NCBI RefSeq assembly: GCF_002954225.1
Contig: NZ_PPTH01000009.1
Coordinates: 25,000-88,999, forward strand
Direction of reading: 5' to 3'
Origin: Arthrobacter ruber
GTDB taxonomy: Bacteria > Actinomycetota > Actinomycetes > Actinomycetales > Micrococcaceae
Length of the DNA stretch: 64,000 bases
Below the pieces are notes generated by a model. The model saw only the letters and a list, made by a program, of their open reading frames with translations, searched no databases and was not told the DNA's origin. A program made the position numbers and the translations under genes. Below are positions 8,853-18,173 of the stretch, piece by piece. Within the stretch, counting starts at the first letter, position 1. Every line of letters begins with the position of its first letter.

Positions 8853-8898
8853 CGAAGGGCACCCCGGGCCGTCGCACGACGGCCCGGGGTGCCCTTCG
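8853..8898 (+). terminator. Strong hairpin terminator after glpK
   Basis: Arms 8853-8874 and 8877-8898 are perfect 22-base complements with only two bases between them. No clear U-run follows, as is common for actinobacterial hairpin terminators. It separates the glp operon from the leuS leader. Confidence 0.75.
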
Positions 8899-8942
8899 GT
8901 CCGTCCCGGGCCGCGGCCGGGCAGGCCGTTGGTGCACGCTGG

Positions 8943-8948
8943 TAAAGT
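8943..8948 (+). promoter_or_regulatory. Predicted -10 box of the leuS leader transcript
   Basis: TAAAGT, a TANNNT match, ends 6 nt before the ATG of the leader peptide, so the transcript probably starts at that ATG (leaderless leader peptide). No clear -35 box. Confidence 0.5.
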
Positions 8949-8954
8949 GAAGCC

Positions 8955-8981
8955 ATGCGTCGCGCCCTCCTCCTTACGTAG
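8955..8981 (+). CDS. leuL: leuS leader peptide (MRRALLLT)
   Basis: An 8-codon reading frame with three consecutive leucine codons (CTC CTC CTT) followed by ACG and TAG. It starts just downstream of the predicted -10 box and is followed at once by a hairpin and an intrinsic terminator. This is the layout of an amino-acid attenuator in which ribosome stalling at Leu codons reports low charged tRNA-Leu. Leader-peptide attenuators have been predicted before leuS in some Streptomyces (Seliverstov and co-workers, comparative study of Actinobacteria, from memory). The symbol is used by analogy only. Confidence 0.75.
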   Translation: MRRALLLT

Positions 8982-9003
8982 CCGCACGGTATCCACCGTG
9001 CGG
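8982..9003 (+). promoter_or_regulatory. First attenuator hairpin of the leuS leader
   Basis: CCGCACGGT and ACCGTGCGG pair perfectly (9 bp) over a 4-nt loop. The left arm begins directly after the leader stop codon, so a ribosome stalled on the Leu codons would cover it and free the right arm. I could not identify a single convincing antiterminator partner. Confidence 0.6.
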
Positions 9004-9005
9004 CG

Positions 9006-9028
9006 GCCCCTCCCTGTGAGGGGCTTTT
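9006..9028 (+). terminator. Intrinsic terminator of the leuS attenuator
   Basis: GCCCCTC and GAGGGGC form a 7-bp stem with a 5-nt loop, followed by TTTT. A classic terminator placed about 106 nt before the leuS start codon and 25 nt after the leader stop has no role other than regulated premature termination. Confidence 0.75.
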
Positions 9029-9036
9029 GCATGTCC

Positions 9037-9069
9037 GGGGCAGGACGGCACCGAGGCGCCGTCCGCCCC
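9037..9069 (+). promoter_or_regulatory. Third hairpin in the leuS 5' untranslated region
   Basis: GGGGC-A-GGACGGC pairs with GCCGTCC-GCCCC around an 8-nt loop (12 bp with one bulged A). It sits between the attenuator terminator and the leuS start; it may be part of an alternative fold or an mRNA stability element. Confidence 0.4.
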
Positions 9070-9134
9070 CGGCATCGGACGAGGCAGTACCGCAGCAGGA
9101 TTTTCGCTCCACCGACAGGACAGGTCAACATACC

Positions 9135-11633
9135 GTGAGCATCAACCCCGAGGCCGCCCAGCCGGACGAGGACACCTACGATTTCTCCGCCATCGAGGCG
9201 AAGTGGCCCGCGGTGTGGGACAGGCTCCAGGCATTCGCCCCGGCCGACGACGGCTCACGTGAGCGCCGCTACGTCCTCGACATGTTCCCCTACCCCTCGG
9301 GTGACCTCCACATGGGCCACGCCGAGGCATTCGCCATGGGTGACGTCGCCGCGCGCTTCTACCGCCAGAAGGGCTTCGACGTCCTGCACCCCATCGGCTG
9401 GGACTCCTTCGGCCTGCCCGCGGAGAACGCGGCGATCAAGCGCAACGCGCATCCCGCGGAGTGGACGTACGCGAACATCGAGACGCAGGCGCACTCGTTC
9501 AGGCGCTACGCGATCAGCGCCGACTGGAGCCGGCGCCTGCACACCTCGGATCCCGAGTACTACCGCTGGACGCAGTGGCTGTTCGTACGGTTCTTCCAGC
9601 AGGGACTGGCGTACCGGCGGAACTCGCCCGTGAACTGGTGCCCGAAGGACCAGACCGTGCTGGCCAACGAGCAGGTCATCAACGGGGCCTGCGACCGGTG
9701 CGGCACCATGGTCACCAAGAAGAACCTCAACCAGTGGTACTTCCGGATCACCGACTACGCCGACCGCCTGCTGGACGACATGGAGCAGCTCAAGGGGCAC
9801 TGGCCCGAGCGCGTGCTCGCGATGCAGCGCAACTGGATCGGCCGCTCGGAGGGAGCGCACGTCAGGTTCCGCATCGAGGCCACCGATGGCCGGCCGGACG
9901 CCGACGTCACCGTCTTCACCACACGCCCCGACACCCTGTACGGTGCCACGTTCTTCGTCGTCGCCGCGGATGCGGACCTGGCGCTGGAGCTCGTGACCGC
10001 CGACCACCGCGCTGAGCTCGAGGCGTACCGCGAGCAGGTCCGGGGACTGTCCGAGATCGAACGGCAGGCCACCGAGCGCGAGAAGACGGGCGTGTTCACC
10101 GGCCGCTACGCCGTCAACCCGCTCACCGGGGAGAAGCTGCCCGTCTGGGCCGCCGACTACGTCCTGGCCGACTACGGCACGGGCGCCATCATGGCCGTCC
10201 CGGCGCACGACCAGCGTGACCTCGACTTCGCCCGCACCTTCGACCTGCCGGTGCGCACCGTCGTCGACACCGGCGCCGAGGACGCGGCCGTCACGGGCAT
10301 CGCGACCACCGGCGAGGGGACCCTCGTGAACTCCGGCGAGCTGAGCGGACTGGACAAGGCGGCGGCCATCGCCCGCGCCGTCGAGCTGATCGAGGAGCAG
10401 GGGACGGGCACGCACACCGTCAACTACCGCCTGCGTGACTGGCTGCTGTCCCGCCAGCGGTTCTGGGGGACGCCCATCCCGATCATCCACTGCCCGTCCT
10501 GCGGCGAGGTGCCGGTGCCGGACGAACAGCTGCCCGTCACGCTGCCCGAGGGCCTGCGCGGCGAGGCGCTGGCGCCCAAGGGCACCTCGCCCCTGGCCGC
10601 CGTCGAGGAGTGGGTCAACGTGCCCTGCCCCTCGTGCGGCGGTGCGGCGACCCGCGACACCGACACCATGGACACCTTCGTGGACTCGTCCTGGTACTAC
10701 CTGCGCTTCGTGGACCCGCACTTGGAGACGGCCCCGTTCGACACCGAGGCGGTCAACCGCTGGCTGCCGGTGGGCCAGTACGTGGGCGGCGTCGAACACG
10801 CCATCCTGCACCTGCTCTACAGCCGGTTCTTCACCAAGGTGCTCTTCGACCTCGGCATGGTCGGCTTCACGGAGCCGTTCAGTGCCCTGCTGAACCAGGG
10901 CCAGGTGCTCAACGGCGGCAAGGCCATGAGCAAGTCCCTCGGCAACGGCGTGGACCTCGGCGAGCAGCTGGACCGCTTCGGGGTCGACGCCGTGCGCCTC
11001 ACGATGGTGTTCGCGTCGCCACCCGAGGACGACGTCGACTGGGCCGACGTCTCGCCGTCGGGCTCCGCGAAGTTCCTCGCCCGTGCCTGGCGCCTGGGCG
11101 GCGACGTCACGAGCGCCGTCGGCACCGACCCGTCGACGGGCGACCGCGCGCTGCGCTCGGTCACCCACCGGACCGTGGCGGACGCCGCGGAGCTGATGGA
11201 GGCCAACAAGTTCAACGTGGTCATCGCCAAGCTCATGGAGCTCGTCAATGCCACGCGCAAGGCCATCGACTCCGGTGCGGGGGGAGCGGATCCCGCCGTC
11301 CGCGAAGCCGCCGAGGCCGTCGCGATCCTCCTGAGCCTGTTCGCGCCCTATACGGCCGAGGACCTGTGGAGCAGACTCGGCCACGAGGCCACCGTCGCCA
11401 CCGCGGGCTGGCCGGCCGTGGACCCGGCGCTGCTGACGCAGGAGAGTGTGGTGGCCGTCGTGCAGGTGCAGGGCAAAGTGCGCGACCGCCTGACGGTGTC
11501 CCCGGACATCGCCGAGGACGAGCTGCGCGAGCTCGCCCTGGCCAGCGACCAGGTGCAGCGCGTCCTGGACGGTCGCGGCATCCGCACGGTCATCGTGCGG
11601 GCGCCGAAACTGGTCAACATCGTCCCGGCCTGA
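9135..11633 (+). CDS. leuS: Leucyl-tRNA synthetase
   Basis: An 832-aa class I synthetase that charges tRNA-Leu with leucine. It shows the HIGH-type motif HMGH (residues 59-62 in [11 protein letters not shown]), a CP1 editing domain with [12 protein letters not shown] and [15 protein letters not shown], two CPSC zinc-type pairs, WYYLRF and the KMSKS-type loop AMSKSLGNG near residue 597. The open frame extends upstream to 9027, but that part lies in the structured leader; GTG at 9135 gives the usual N-terminus. The ribosome site there is weak. Expression is probably set by the leader-peptide attenuator. Confidence 0.95.
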   Translation: MSINPEAAQPDEDTYDFSAIEAKWPAVWDRLQAFAPADDGSRERRYVLDMFPYPSGDLHMGHAEAFAMGDVAARFYRQKGFDVLHPIGWDSFGLPAENAAIKRNAHPAEWTYANIETQAHSFRRYAISADWSRRLHTSDPEYYRWTQWLFVRFFQQGLAYRRNSPVNWCPKDQTVLANEQVINGACDRCGTMVTKKNLNQWYFRITDYADRLLDDMEQLKGHWPERVLAMQRNWIGRSEGAHVRFRIEATDGRPDADVTVFTTRPDTLYGATFFVVAADADLALELVTADHRAELEAYREQVRGLSEIERQATEREKTGVFTGRYAVNPLTGEKLPVWAADYVLADYGTGAIMAVPAHDQRDLDFARTFDLPVRTVVDTGAEDAAVTGIATTGEGTLVNSGELSGLDKAAAIARAVELIEEQGTGTHTVNYRLRDWLLSRQRFWGTPIPIIHCPSCGEVPVPDEQLPVTLPEGLRGEALAPKGTSPLAAVEEWVNVPCPSCGGAATRDTDTMDTFVDSSWYYLRFVDPHLETAPFDTEAVNRWLPVGQYVGGVEHAILHLLYSRFFTKVLFDLGMVGFTEPFSALLNQGQVLNGGKAMSKSLGNGVDLGEQLDRFGVDAVRLTMVFASPPEDDVDWADVSPSGSAKFLARAWRLGGDVTSAVGTDPSTGDRALRSVTHRTVADAAELMEANKFNVVIAKLMELVNATRKAIDSGAGGADPAVREAAEAVAILLSLFAPYTAEDLWSRLGHEATVATAGWPAVDPALLTQESVVAVVQVQGKVRDRLTVSPDIAEDELRELALASDQVQRVLDGRGIRTVIVRAPKLVNIVPA

Positions 11634-11676
11634 TGTGCGGCGTGCCGACGGTCTCGTCCTGCGGGGAGTCGATCCC

Positions 11677-12531
11677 GTGCGCGTAGCCGTCGTCGCGGAT
11701 TCGGCCGCCGGGTTCCCTCCTGGCTGGACGGTGCCCGGCGGCCCGGCCGACGGCGTGCACCTGGTCCCCATGCCGGTCCTCGTGGGCAACGACATCCTCA
11801 CCGGCGAGCACGACGACGTCACCGCACCGCTCATGGTGGCCCTCGCCGCGGGGTCGGACGTACGCACCTCGCGCCCGTCCCCGGGCCAGTTCGACCGCGT
11901 CTACGGTCGGCTGGCGGACGAGGGCTACGACGGGATCGTGTCCGTGCACCTGTCGGGCCTGCTGTCGGGCACCCTGGACGCCGCGCGCCTGGCGGCGTCG
12001 CGCGCGGCCCTTCCCGTCGAGGTGATCGACACGAGGACGGCGGCGATGGCTCAGGGCCGGGCGGCGCTCGCTGCCCTCGCGGCGGCACGGTCGGGCGACG
12101 ACCTGCAGGGTGCGGCAGCCGCGGCCGCAATGGCGGCGCGTGCCTCCGCGCTCTACACCTACGTCCCGAGCGTCGAGCAGCTGCGGCGCGGTGGACGGAT
12201 CACGGCCGCCGCCGGATGGCTGGGCACGCTCCTGTCCGTCCGGGTCATCCTCCAGGTGCAGGGCGGGCGGTTGGTGCCCCTGGAACGGATGCGCTCCGCC
12301 GTGCGGGGGGTGGGGCGGCTCCAGGAGCTGGTCGAGGCGGACATCGCAGGTCGTAGCACCGGTGTCCAGCTCACGGTGCACCACTTCGGCAACGAGGACG
12401 AGGCCGCGGACCTCGCCGGGCGGCTCACCGCCGTGGCGGGACCGGGGCGCGTGACGACGGCGCCGTGCCCCGCCGTGCTCGCGGCACACGTGGGCCTCGG
12501 CGTGGTGGCCGTCGCGATCTGTGCGGACTAG
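11677..12531 (+). CDS. DegV-family fatty-acid-binding protein
   Basis: A 284-aa protein of the DegV fold. Members bind a long-chain fatty acid, and some (FakB) present it to a fatty acid kinase. Visible family features are the N-terminal VVADSAAGFP strand-loop, SRPSPGQF, the HLSGLLSGTLDAARLAA segment and a YVPSVEQLRRGGRI block. The GTG at 11677 is chosen because GGGGAG lies 8 nt upstream; an earlier GTG at 11635 directly follows the leuS stop. No fatty acid kinase gene is nearby, so its partner is unknown. Probably cotranscribed with leuS. Confidence 0.85.
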   Translation: MRVAVVADSAAGFPPGWTVPGGPADGVHLVPMPVLVGNDILTGEHDDVTAPLMVALAAGSDVRTSRPSPGQFDRVYGRLADEGYDGIVSVHLSGLLSGTLDAARLAASRAALPVEVIDTRTAAMAQGRAALAALAAARSGDDLQGAAAAAAMAARASALYTYVPSVEQLRRGGRITAAAGWLGTLLSVRVILQVQGGRLVPLERMRSAVRGVGRLQELVEADIAGRSTGVQLTVHHFGNEDEAADLAGRLTAVAGPGRVTTAPCPAVLAAHVGLGVVAVAICAD

Positions 12532-12612
12532 CCGCCCCGGAGGACCCTCAGGGCGCCGTGTGCGGATGTCCACATAGCAGCGATCCTCCTCCGACGCCCG
12601 GTTCCCGCCCCC

Positions 12613-12618
12613 TAGCGT
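12613..12618 (+). promoter_or_regulatory. Predicted -10 box for leaderless comEA
   Basis: TAGCGT ends exactly 6 nt before the ATG of comEA, and no ribosome site is present. Confidence 0.5.
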
Positions 12619-12624
12619 GGCGGG

Positions 12625-13758
12625 ATGGGAAAGCACCGATGGCCGATCAACGGCGACCCCTGGGATCCGCCCCTCGAGGCCCCTGCGGCGTTCCAGCGCG
12701 GGGGGAGTACCGACGGGTGGACCGGACGGGTACGGCCCGGGAGGCGGCCCGAAACACGCCTGGATGCCCGGCACGACGAGGTTCCTACCGGCTCGGTGCC
12801 CGATCAATTCACGGCGGACATCGGGGTCGGAAGGAACGCTGCGGGGCCCTCGCCCGGTGGCATCGTCGACGGGTGGGACGAGGCACCCGGGCCGGCGGTC
12901 ACCCCGGTCCTGGAGGAGGCGCGGGACGCGGAACGGCCTCCCGCGCTCCCGCGGATCCAGTGGCGGGTCGCGCGCTCCGCGGCACTGGTGTTCCTCGGGG
13001 TGGCGCTGGCGGTCGGGGCCGCACTGTTCCTCGTCCGCAGCTCCGAGCCGTCTGCTGCTGCCGTGTCGGTGCAGCTCGAGAGCGGGGACGGCGAAGGAGC
13101 GACCGGGGACACGAAGGACAGTGCATCGGACAGCGGAACGCCGCACGGCCCTCCGGACGAGGAGGCCGCCCCTGGAGGTACCGTCACCGGGGCCGAGGTC
13201 GGTGGTTCCCCGGTCAGTACTCCGTCGGCGTCACCGGTCCTCGCTGGGAAGGGCGGCGGTGACGGGCAGACGATCGTCGTCTACGTGACGGGTGCGGTGA
13301 CGGCACCGGGCGTCGTCACGGTGCCGGCGGGGACGCGGCTCTTCGAGGTCCTCGAGGATGCGGGCGGCCCGCTGCCCGAGGCGGACCTGGAGGGCGTCAA
13401 TCTCGCTGCCGCCGCCTCGGACGGGCAACACGTCCACCTCCTGGCCGTGGGGGAGGAACCCCGGCCAGGAATCGTGGCGCCGGACGCACCGGCGCCTCCA
13501 CAGGGAGGGTCGGGCACGGGCCACGGGAGTACGGCCGCTCCGGCCGGGACCGGCGCTCCCGCGGGCCTTCTCGACATCAACACCGCCACCCTCGCCGACA
13601 TCGAGACCCTGCCGCGCGTCGGGCCGGTCCTGGGGCAGCGCATCATCGACTGGCGCGACGAGCACGGTCCCTTCATCGAGGCGTCCGACCTCGACGCGGT
13701 GCCCGGTATCGGTCCCGCCATGCTCGAGGGGATCCTCCCGCTGATCTCGGTGCGGTGA
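12625..13758 (+). CDS. comEA: ComEA-type competence DNA-binding protein
   Basis: A 377-aa membrane-anchored protein. Residues 1-110 are a charged, low-complexity cytoplasmic part, about 115-137 a single membrane helix (SAALVFLGVALAVGAALFLV), then a Ser/Gly/Thr-rich linker, an SLBB-type domain (VYVTGAVTAPGVVTVPAG) and a C-terminal pair of helix-hairpin-helix motifs (LLDINTATLADIETLPRVGP, then DLDAVPGIGPAM) that bind double-stranded DNA. Its usual role is to bring outside DNA to the ComEC channel. The long N-terminal region is typical of actinobacterial forms. It overlaps comEC by 4 nt. Confidence 0.88.
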   Translation: MGKHRWPINGDPWDPPLEAPAAFQRGGSTDGWTGRVRPGRRPETRLDARHDEVPTGSVPDQFTADIGVGRNAAGPSPGGIVDGWDEAPGPAVTPVLEEARDAERPPALPRIQWRVARSAALVFLGVALAVGAALFLVRSSEPSAAAVSVQLESGDGEGATGDTKDSASDSGTPHGPPDEEAAPGGTVTGAEVGGSPVSTPSASPVLAGKGGGDGQTIVVYVTGAVTAPGVVTVPAGTRLFEVLEDAGGPLPEADLEGVNLAAAASDGQHVHLLAVGEEPRPGIVAPDAPAPPQGGSGTGHGSTAAPAGTGAPAGLLDINTATLADIETLPRVGPVLGQRIIDWRDEHGPFIEASDLDAVPGIGPAMLEGILPLISVR

Positions 13759-16391
13759 CAGCGGCCACGCCGGGGGACGACGCCTCCAGCTCCGGGCCCC
13801 GCCCTCCGCAGCAGGAGCCAGCCGGCGCCCGCACCGTGCGCGGCTCGGGGCGGACCGACCTGCGCCTCGTGCCGTCCGCCGCGGCGGCCTGGGTGGCCGC
13901 CACCATCGCCGTCCACGGAGGCGCGACCGGGGCGACGGCGGGCGGTCTCGTCGCCGCTGCTGGTGCCCTGGTGTTGGCCTGCCTGGTCCTGCTGGCCCCC
14001 GTGGGTGTCGGCCGACGCTGGAGGACGGTGTCGGCGCAGGCCCTGCCGCCGGCGGCCGCGCTGACCCTCGTCCTGCTCGCCGCCGGGGGGAGCCTCACCC
14101 GTGCACAAGCCGGGCCGGTCGGGGACGCTGTGGAGGGCGGGATCCCGTTCACCGCGGTGCTCCGGATCTCGGGCGAACCGTCCTCGCTGGCGCCCGGTGC
14201 GTTCGGCGGCGGTGACCGGTATCTCGTCGACGCGGACGTGACCGGTGGGGTGCTGCAGGGCGAGACGTTCGCCTCGACGACGCCCGTGGTGGTCCTGGGC
14301 CCTGAGCCCTGGGGAGAGGTGGGAACAGGAGACACCGTGCGGGTGCTGGGTACGGCGAAGCCGTCCGATCGGGCAGGCCGGGCCATGGCGGTGTTCCTGC
14401 CGGCGAGCAGCCCCTCCGTCGACGAAGCCACGGGGTGGCTCGGGTACACGAAGCACCTGCGGGCCCGGTTCCGGGACCTCTCGTCGCGGGATGAGCGCGA
14501 CGGCGGGCTGCTGCCGGGCATGGCCCTGGGTGACAGGATCGGCCTCGAGTCCGGGCTGGAGGCCGACATGAAGGCCACAGGCCTGACGCATCTCACCGCC
14601 GTGAGCGGCGCGAACTGCTCCTACGTGCTCGCCTTCGCCTTCCTCGGACTGCGGCTGGTGCGCCTGCCGCGCCTGCCGGCCGCCGTCGGCGCCGTTGCTG
14701 CGCTGGTGTGCTTCGTGATGCTGGTCCGGCCCGAACCCAGTGTCCTCCGCGCGGCCGTCATGGGCGCGATCGGGGTGGCCGCCGTCCTGTCCGGCCGGGG
14801 CAGGGTCTCGCTGGCCCTGCTGATGGTGTCCATCATCGTCCTGCTCGCGGTGGACCCGTGGCTCTCGGTGTCCTACACGTTCGCGCTCTCGGTCGCCGCG
14901 ACCCTGGGACTCGTCACCGCGGGACCGGCGGTCGTCGAGGCCTTCGAGCGGATCATGCCGCGATCCGCCGCGCAGGTGCTCGCCATCCCCCTGACGGCGC
15001 AGCTCTTCTGCACGCCGATCCTCGTCCTGATCCAGCCGGCACTCCCGGTCTACTCCCTGCCCGCGAACGTCCTGGCATCACCCGTCGTCCCCGCCATCAC
15101 CCTGCTCGGCATGACGGTGGTACTGGCGCTGATGGCCGCCCCGGTCCTGGCCCAACCGCTCGTCGCTGCTGCGCAGTGGGGGACGCGATGGGTGGCGGGG
15201 GTCGCGGACATTCTGGCATCCGCACCCGGCGCGTCCCTGCCGTGGCCGCCGGGAGCCCCCGGAGCCGTCGTCGCGGCCCTGGCATCCCTGGCGCTGCTTC
15301 TCCTGATCCGACGGGACGCCCTCATCGCCTGGTGGCGACGCGGCGGCAGGGCCGGGGGCCGGATCCGGGGCGGCCGGACCGGGACGGCACCGCGACGGGC
15401 AGAGGCCGATCGAGCTGCGGGCATGCTGCTCTCGGCCGTCACGTCCCGGAGTGGACGCACCGGGTGGAACCGTCGGGAGAGGGCAGGTCCCCGCGCGCCG
15501 GCACCGGCGCAGTATCGTCACGACCGGCTGAGGGGACGACGAGTGATCGTGGTCGTCGCCCTCGTCATCCTCGGGCTTGCAGCAGCGTACGTCGTCTCCG
15601 TTCGGCTGCGGACACCGGCACCCGATCAGTGGATCCTCGCTGTGTGCGACGTCGGGCAGGGAGACGCCGTGGTGGTGAGGACGACGCCGGGCCACGCGCT
15701 CGTCGTCGACACGGGACCCGACCCGGAGATGATGGACGACTGCCTCGACACGCTCGACGTCGCGGTGATCGACGCCCTGGTGGTCACGCACCTGCACGAG
15801 GACCACTACGGCGGCATCGAGGGCGCGGTCCGCGGCCGGTCGCTGTCCGCCCTGTACTACTCCACGGCCGAGGACCGCCTCCCGCGGGAGGTCACCGCTG
15901 CTGCGGCGACGGCCGGCGTCCGCGCGGAGCGACTCACCGACACCACCACGGTTCACCTCGCCCCACTGCACGTCGACGTCCTCTGGCCGAGGGGCGGCAC
16001 CGCTCCGACAGGCGAGAACAACGCGAGCGCGGTGCTCGAAGTGGTGGTGCCCACACCGGAGCGTCCCGTCTCGGTCCTCCTGACCGGAGACCTGGAGGAG
16101 GACGCCGCCGCCGTGCTGCTGTCTGCCGCCCCCTCGCTGCGCGAGGACGGAGTGGACATCCTGAAGATCGCCCATCACGGGGCGAGGAATGGCGGCACGG
16201 CGCTGATCGAGGCCGTCCATCCGCGCCTCGCCCTCATCTCGGTGGGGGAGGACAACGACTACGGCCACCCCCATCCGAGCATCCTCGATGCGCTCGACGG
16301 GGCGGGCATCGCCGCGGCCCGCACGGACGCACTCGGTTCGTTCCTCGTGGACGTCATCGGGGACACGGTGGAGGTCAGGGTGCTGGGCTGA
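13755..16391 (+). CDS. comEC: ComEC/Rec2-type DNA uptake channel
   Basis: An 878-aa integral membrane protein. Several N-terminal membrane helices precede the Competence domain (TGLTHLTAVSGANCSYV through the helices up to about residue 520). A C-terminal metallo-beta-lactamase-like domain follows, with QGDAVVV, the metal motif HLHEDHYGG and a late IAHHGARNGG. In known systems it carries single-stranded DNA across the membrane and the C-terminal domain may degrade one strand. The GTG start overlaps the comEA stop (GTGA). No pilus genes are in the window, so competence cannot be concluded. Confidence 0.9.
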   Translation: MTAATPGDDASSSGPRPPQQEPAGARTVRGSGRTDLRLVPSAAAAWVAATIAVHGGATGATAGGLVAAAGALVLACLVLLAPVGVGRRWRTVSAQALPPAAALTLVLLAAGGSLTRAQAGPVGDAVEGGIPFTAVLRISGEPSSLAPGAFGGGDRYLVDADVTGGVLQGETFASTTPVVVLGPEPWGEVGTGDTVRVLGTAKPSDRAGRAMAVFLPASSPSVDEATGWLGYTKHLRARFRDLSSRDERDGGLLPGMALGDRIGLESGLEADMKATGLTHLTAVSGANCSYVLAFAFLGLRLVRLPRLPAAVGAVAALVCFVMLVRPEPSVLRAAVMGAIGVAAVLSGRGRVSLALLMVSIIVLLAVDPWLSVSYTFALSVAATLGLVTAGPAVVEAFERIMPRSAAQVLAIPLTAQLFCTPILVLIQPALPVYSLPANVLASPVVPAITLLGMTVVLALMAAPVLAQPLVAAAQWGTRWVAGVADILASAPGASLPWPPGAPGAVVAALASLALLLLIRRDALIAWWRRGGRAGGRIRGGRTGTAPRRAEADRAAGMLLSAVTSRSGRTGWNRRERAGPRAPAPAQYRHDRLRGRRVIVVVALVILGLAAAYVVSVRLRTPAPDQWILAVCDVGQGDAVVVRTTPGHALVVDTGPDPEMMDDCLDTLDVAVIDALVVTHLHEDHYGGIEGAVRGRSLSALYYSTAEDRLPREVTAAAATAGVRAERLTDTTTVHLAPLHVDVLWPRGGTAPTGENNASAVLEVVVPTPERPVSVLLTGDLEEDAAAVLLSAAPSLREDGVDILKIAHHGARNGGTALIEAVHPRLALISVGEDNDYGHPHPSILDALDGAGIAAARTDALGSFLVDVIGDTVEVRVLG

Positions 16392-16568
16392 GCGACGTGC
16401 CGTGCAGCCGCGCCACCTGCCGTGGTTCATCACCCACCGCTGCGGCAGGGATGATCAGGCCCGACGGCGTGCTCGCCGCGCTGCTGAGGCCGTGGGGGTC
16501 CCGCGGCTTTGAGGCACCGCGGCACCGTGAAACAGTAGGAGTTCATCCGTCGGAAGGAACCCCGCCCC

Positions 16569-17582
16569 GTGGCACCAAGATCACCGGCCGGCCGCACCAG
16601 CGGCCAGGGCCCCGCGCCCGCCTCCTGGCGCGACATCCAGCCGGCGCCGGTCGTCCTCCTGTCGGGTCCCGAGGACTACCTCGCGTCACGGGCTGCCGAA
16701 TCGATCCGAAGTCAGGTCCGGATCGCGCAGCCCGGAGCGGAACTCGTCCGCTTCGACGCCGGGTCCTACGAGGCGGGCACACTGACGATGCAGGCGAGCC
16801 CTTCGCTCTTCGGCGACTGGAAGGTCATCGAGGTCGCGGGACTGGCCCAAATGAACGACGCCTTCCTGGTCGACGCGCTCGCCTACCTCGCCGACCCGGC
16901 ACCGGACGTGGTCCTGGTGATGCGTCACGCGGGCGGCAACCGGGGCAAGAAGCTGCTCGACGCCGTCAGGGCGGCGGGAGCGACGATCGTGGACTGCCAG
17001 CCCCTGAAGAAGGACGGCGAGAAGGCCGAGTTCGTCACCACCGAGTTCCGCCTCGCACGACGGCGCATCGACCCCGAGGCCGTCCGGGCGCTCGTCGCCG
17101 CGGTCGGGTCCCAATTGCCGGAGCTCGCGGCCGCCTGCCAGCAGCTGATGGCCGATACGGCCGGTGATGTCTCCGTCGAGACCGTGGAGAAGTACTACGG
17201 AGGACGGGTCGAGGCCACGGGGTTCAAGGTCGCCGACGCAGCACTGGCAGGACGGACCGCCCAGGCGCTGTCGATGCTGCGCCACGCCCTCGCCACGGGC
17301 GCCGACCCCGTGCCGATCGTCGCGGCGCTCGCCATGAAGGTCCGGGCCGTCGCGAAGGTCCACGGTGTCAGGGGATCCTCCGTGCAGCTCGCCAAGGACC
17401 TGGGGATGGCGCCGTGGCAGGTGGACCAGGCACGCCGGGAGGCGCAGCGCTTCAGCTCCGACGCGCTGGCCCGCTGCATCAGGGCGCTCGCGGAGGCGGA
17501 CGCCCAGGTCAAGGGCGAGTCACGGGACCCGGTCTACGCCGTCGAGCGGGCCGTCACGGTCATCGCGCTGGGCGACGGCTGA
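16569..17582 (+). CDS. holA: DNA polymerase III subunit delta
   Basis: A 337-aa clamp-loader subunit that opens the beta sliding clamp. The N-terminal AAA+-like domain begins PVVLLSGPEDYLASRAAESI, and the C-terminal collar region contains ALAGRTAQALSMLRHALATG and the helix LAKDLGMAPWQVDQARREAQ. The GTG start is supported by GGAAGGAA about 9 nt upstream. Location after comEC and before rpsT is the usual actinobacterial order. The 177-nt gap upstream (16392-16568) holds no gene I can support. Confidence 0.9.
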   Translation: MAPRSPAGRTSGQGPAPASWRDIQPAPVVLLSGPEDYLASRAAESIRSQVRIAQPGAELVRFDAGSYEAGTLTMQASPSLFGDWKVIEVAGLAQMNDAFLVDALAYLADPAPDVVLVMRHAGGNRGKKLLDAVRAAGATIVDCQPLKKDGEKAEFVTTEFRLARRRIDPEAVRALVAAVGSQLPELAAACQQLMADTAGDVSVETVEKYYGGRVEATGFKVADAALAGRTAQALSMLRHALATGADPVPIVAALAMKVRAVAKVHGVRGSSVQLAKDLGMAPWQVDQARREAQRFSSDALARCIRALAEADAQVKGESRDPVYAVERAVTVIALGDG

Positions 17583-17618
17583 ATCCGCCCTGTCCCGGAT
17601 GCCGGCGGGTGGTGAACG

Positions 17619-17654
17619 ACGAAGGACCGGCTCCCCAGGGAGCCGGTCCTTCGT
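17619..17654. terminator. Bidirectional terminator between holA and rpsT
   Basis: A perfect 17-bp stem (17619-17635 with 17638-17654) sits between the convergent ends of holA and rpsT and can end both transcripts. Confidence 0.8.
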
Positions 17655-17668
17655 AGAGGGTCCGCAGC

Positions 17669-17929
17669 TTAGAGCGCGTTGACCTTCTTGGAGATCGCGG
17701 ACTTGCGGTTCGCTGCGTTGTTCTTGTGCAGCACACCCTTGCTGACGGCCTTGTCGAGCTTGCGGCTGGCTGCCTGCAGAGCCGTTGCCGCAGCGTCCTT
17801 GTCAGCGCCCTCGACGGCCGTGTTCACGGCGCGGATGGCGGTCTTGAGCTCGGACTTGACCGAGTTGTTGCGCTGCCTCGCCTTCTCGTTGGTGAGGATG
17901 CGCTTCTTCTGGGACTTGATGTTTGCCAC
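17669..17929 (-). CDS. rpsT: 30S ribosomal protein S20
   Basis: An 86-aa basic protein that binds the 5' domain of 16S rRNA during small-subunit assembly. The start [21 protein letters not shown] and the Ala/Lys-rich helices match S20 throughout. The GTG at 17929 gives the standard N-terminus; the frame is open further upstream, but that part lies in the leader. Convergent with holA. Confidence 0.96.
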   Translation of the reverse strand: MANIKSQKKRILTNEKARQRNNSVKSELKTAIRAVNTAVEGADKDAAATALQAASRKLDKAVSKGVLHKNNAANRKSAISKKVNAL

Positions 17930-18058
17930 GTATGAGAACTTTCTTTGTATTGCGGACTGGTCGTGAGGGTATTTCGGCCGACCAAGACTGAGCGGCGTGG
18001 GGATACCGTATGGCGATCGGCCAAAGTGCCCGAAGACCTGCGCGGACACACAGCTATA
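17930..18058 (-). promoter_or_regulatory. rpsT promoter and leader
   Basis: Read on the minus strand, TATAGC (18053-18058) is a candidate -10 box and would give a leader of about 110 nt. The leader contains a TGGTCG/CGACCA stem near 17960-17985. Long structured leaders are usual for ribosomal protein autoregulation, but no S20-binding fold can be proven by eye. Confidence 0.35.
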
Positions 18059-18173
18059 CAGGTTACCAGAAGGCGCCGGGAAACCCGAGCGCTCGGCGCC
18101 CTCCGCCCGTCCTCACCGGCAGGGCGTGGGTGCCGGAGAAGGCGGCACCACAGGGCGGTACCACAGGGCGGCG

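Noticed and set aside
9255..11867. 870-codon open frame opposite leuS
   Set aside because: Antisense shadow of leuS; composition is biased and no motif is seen.
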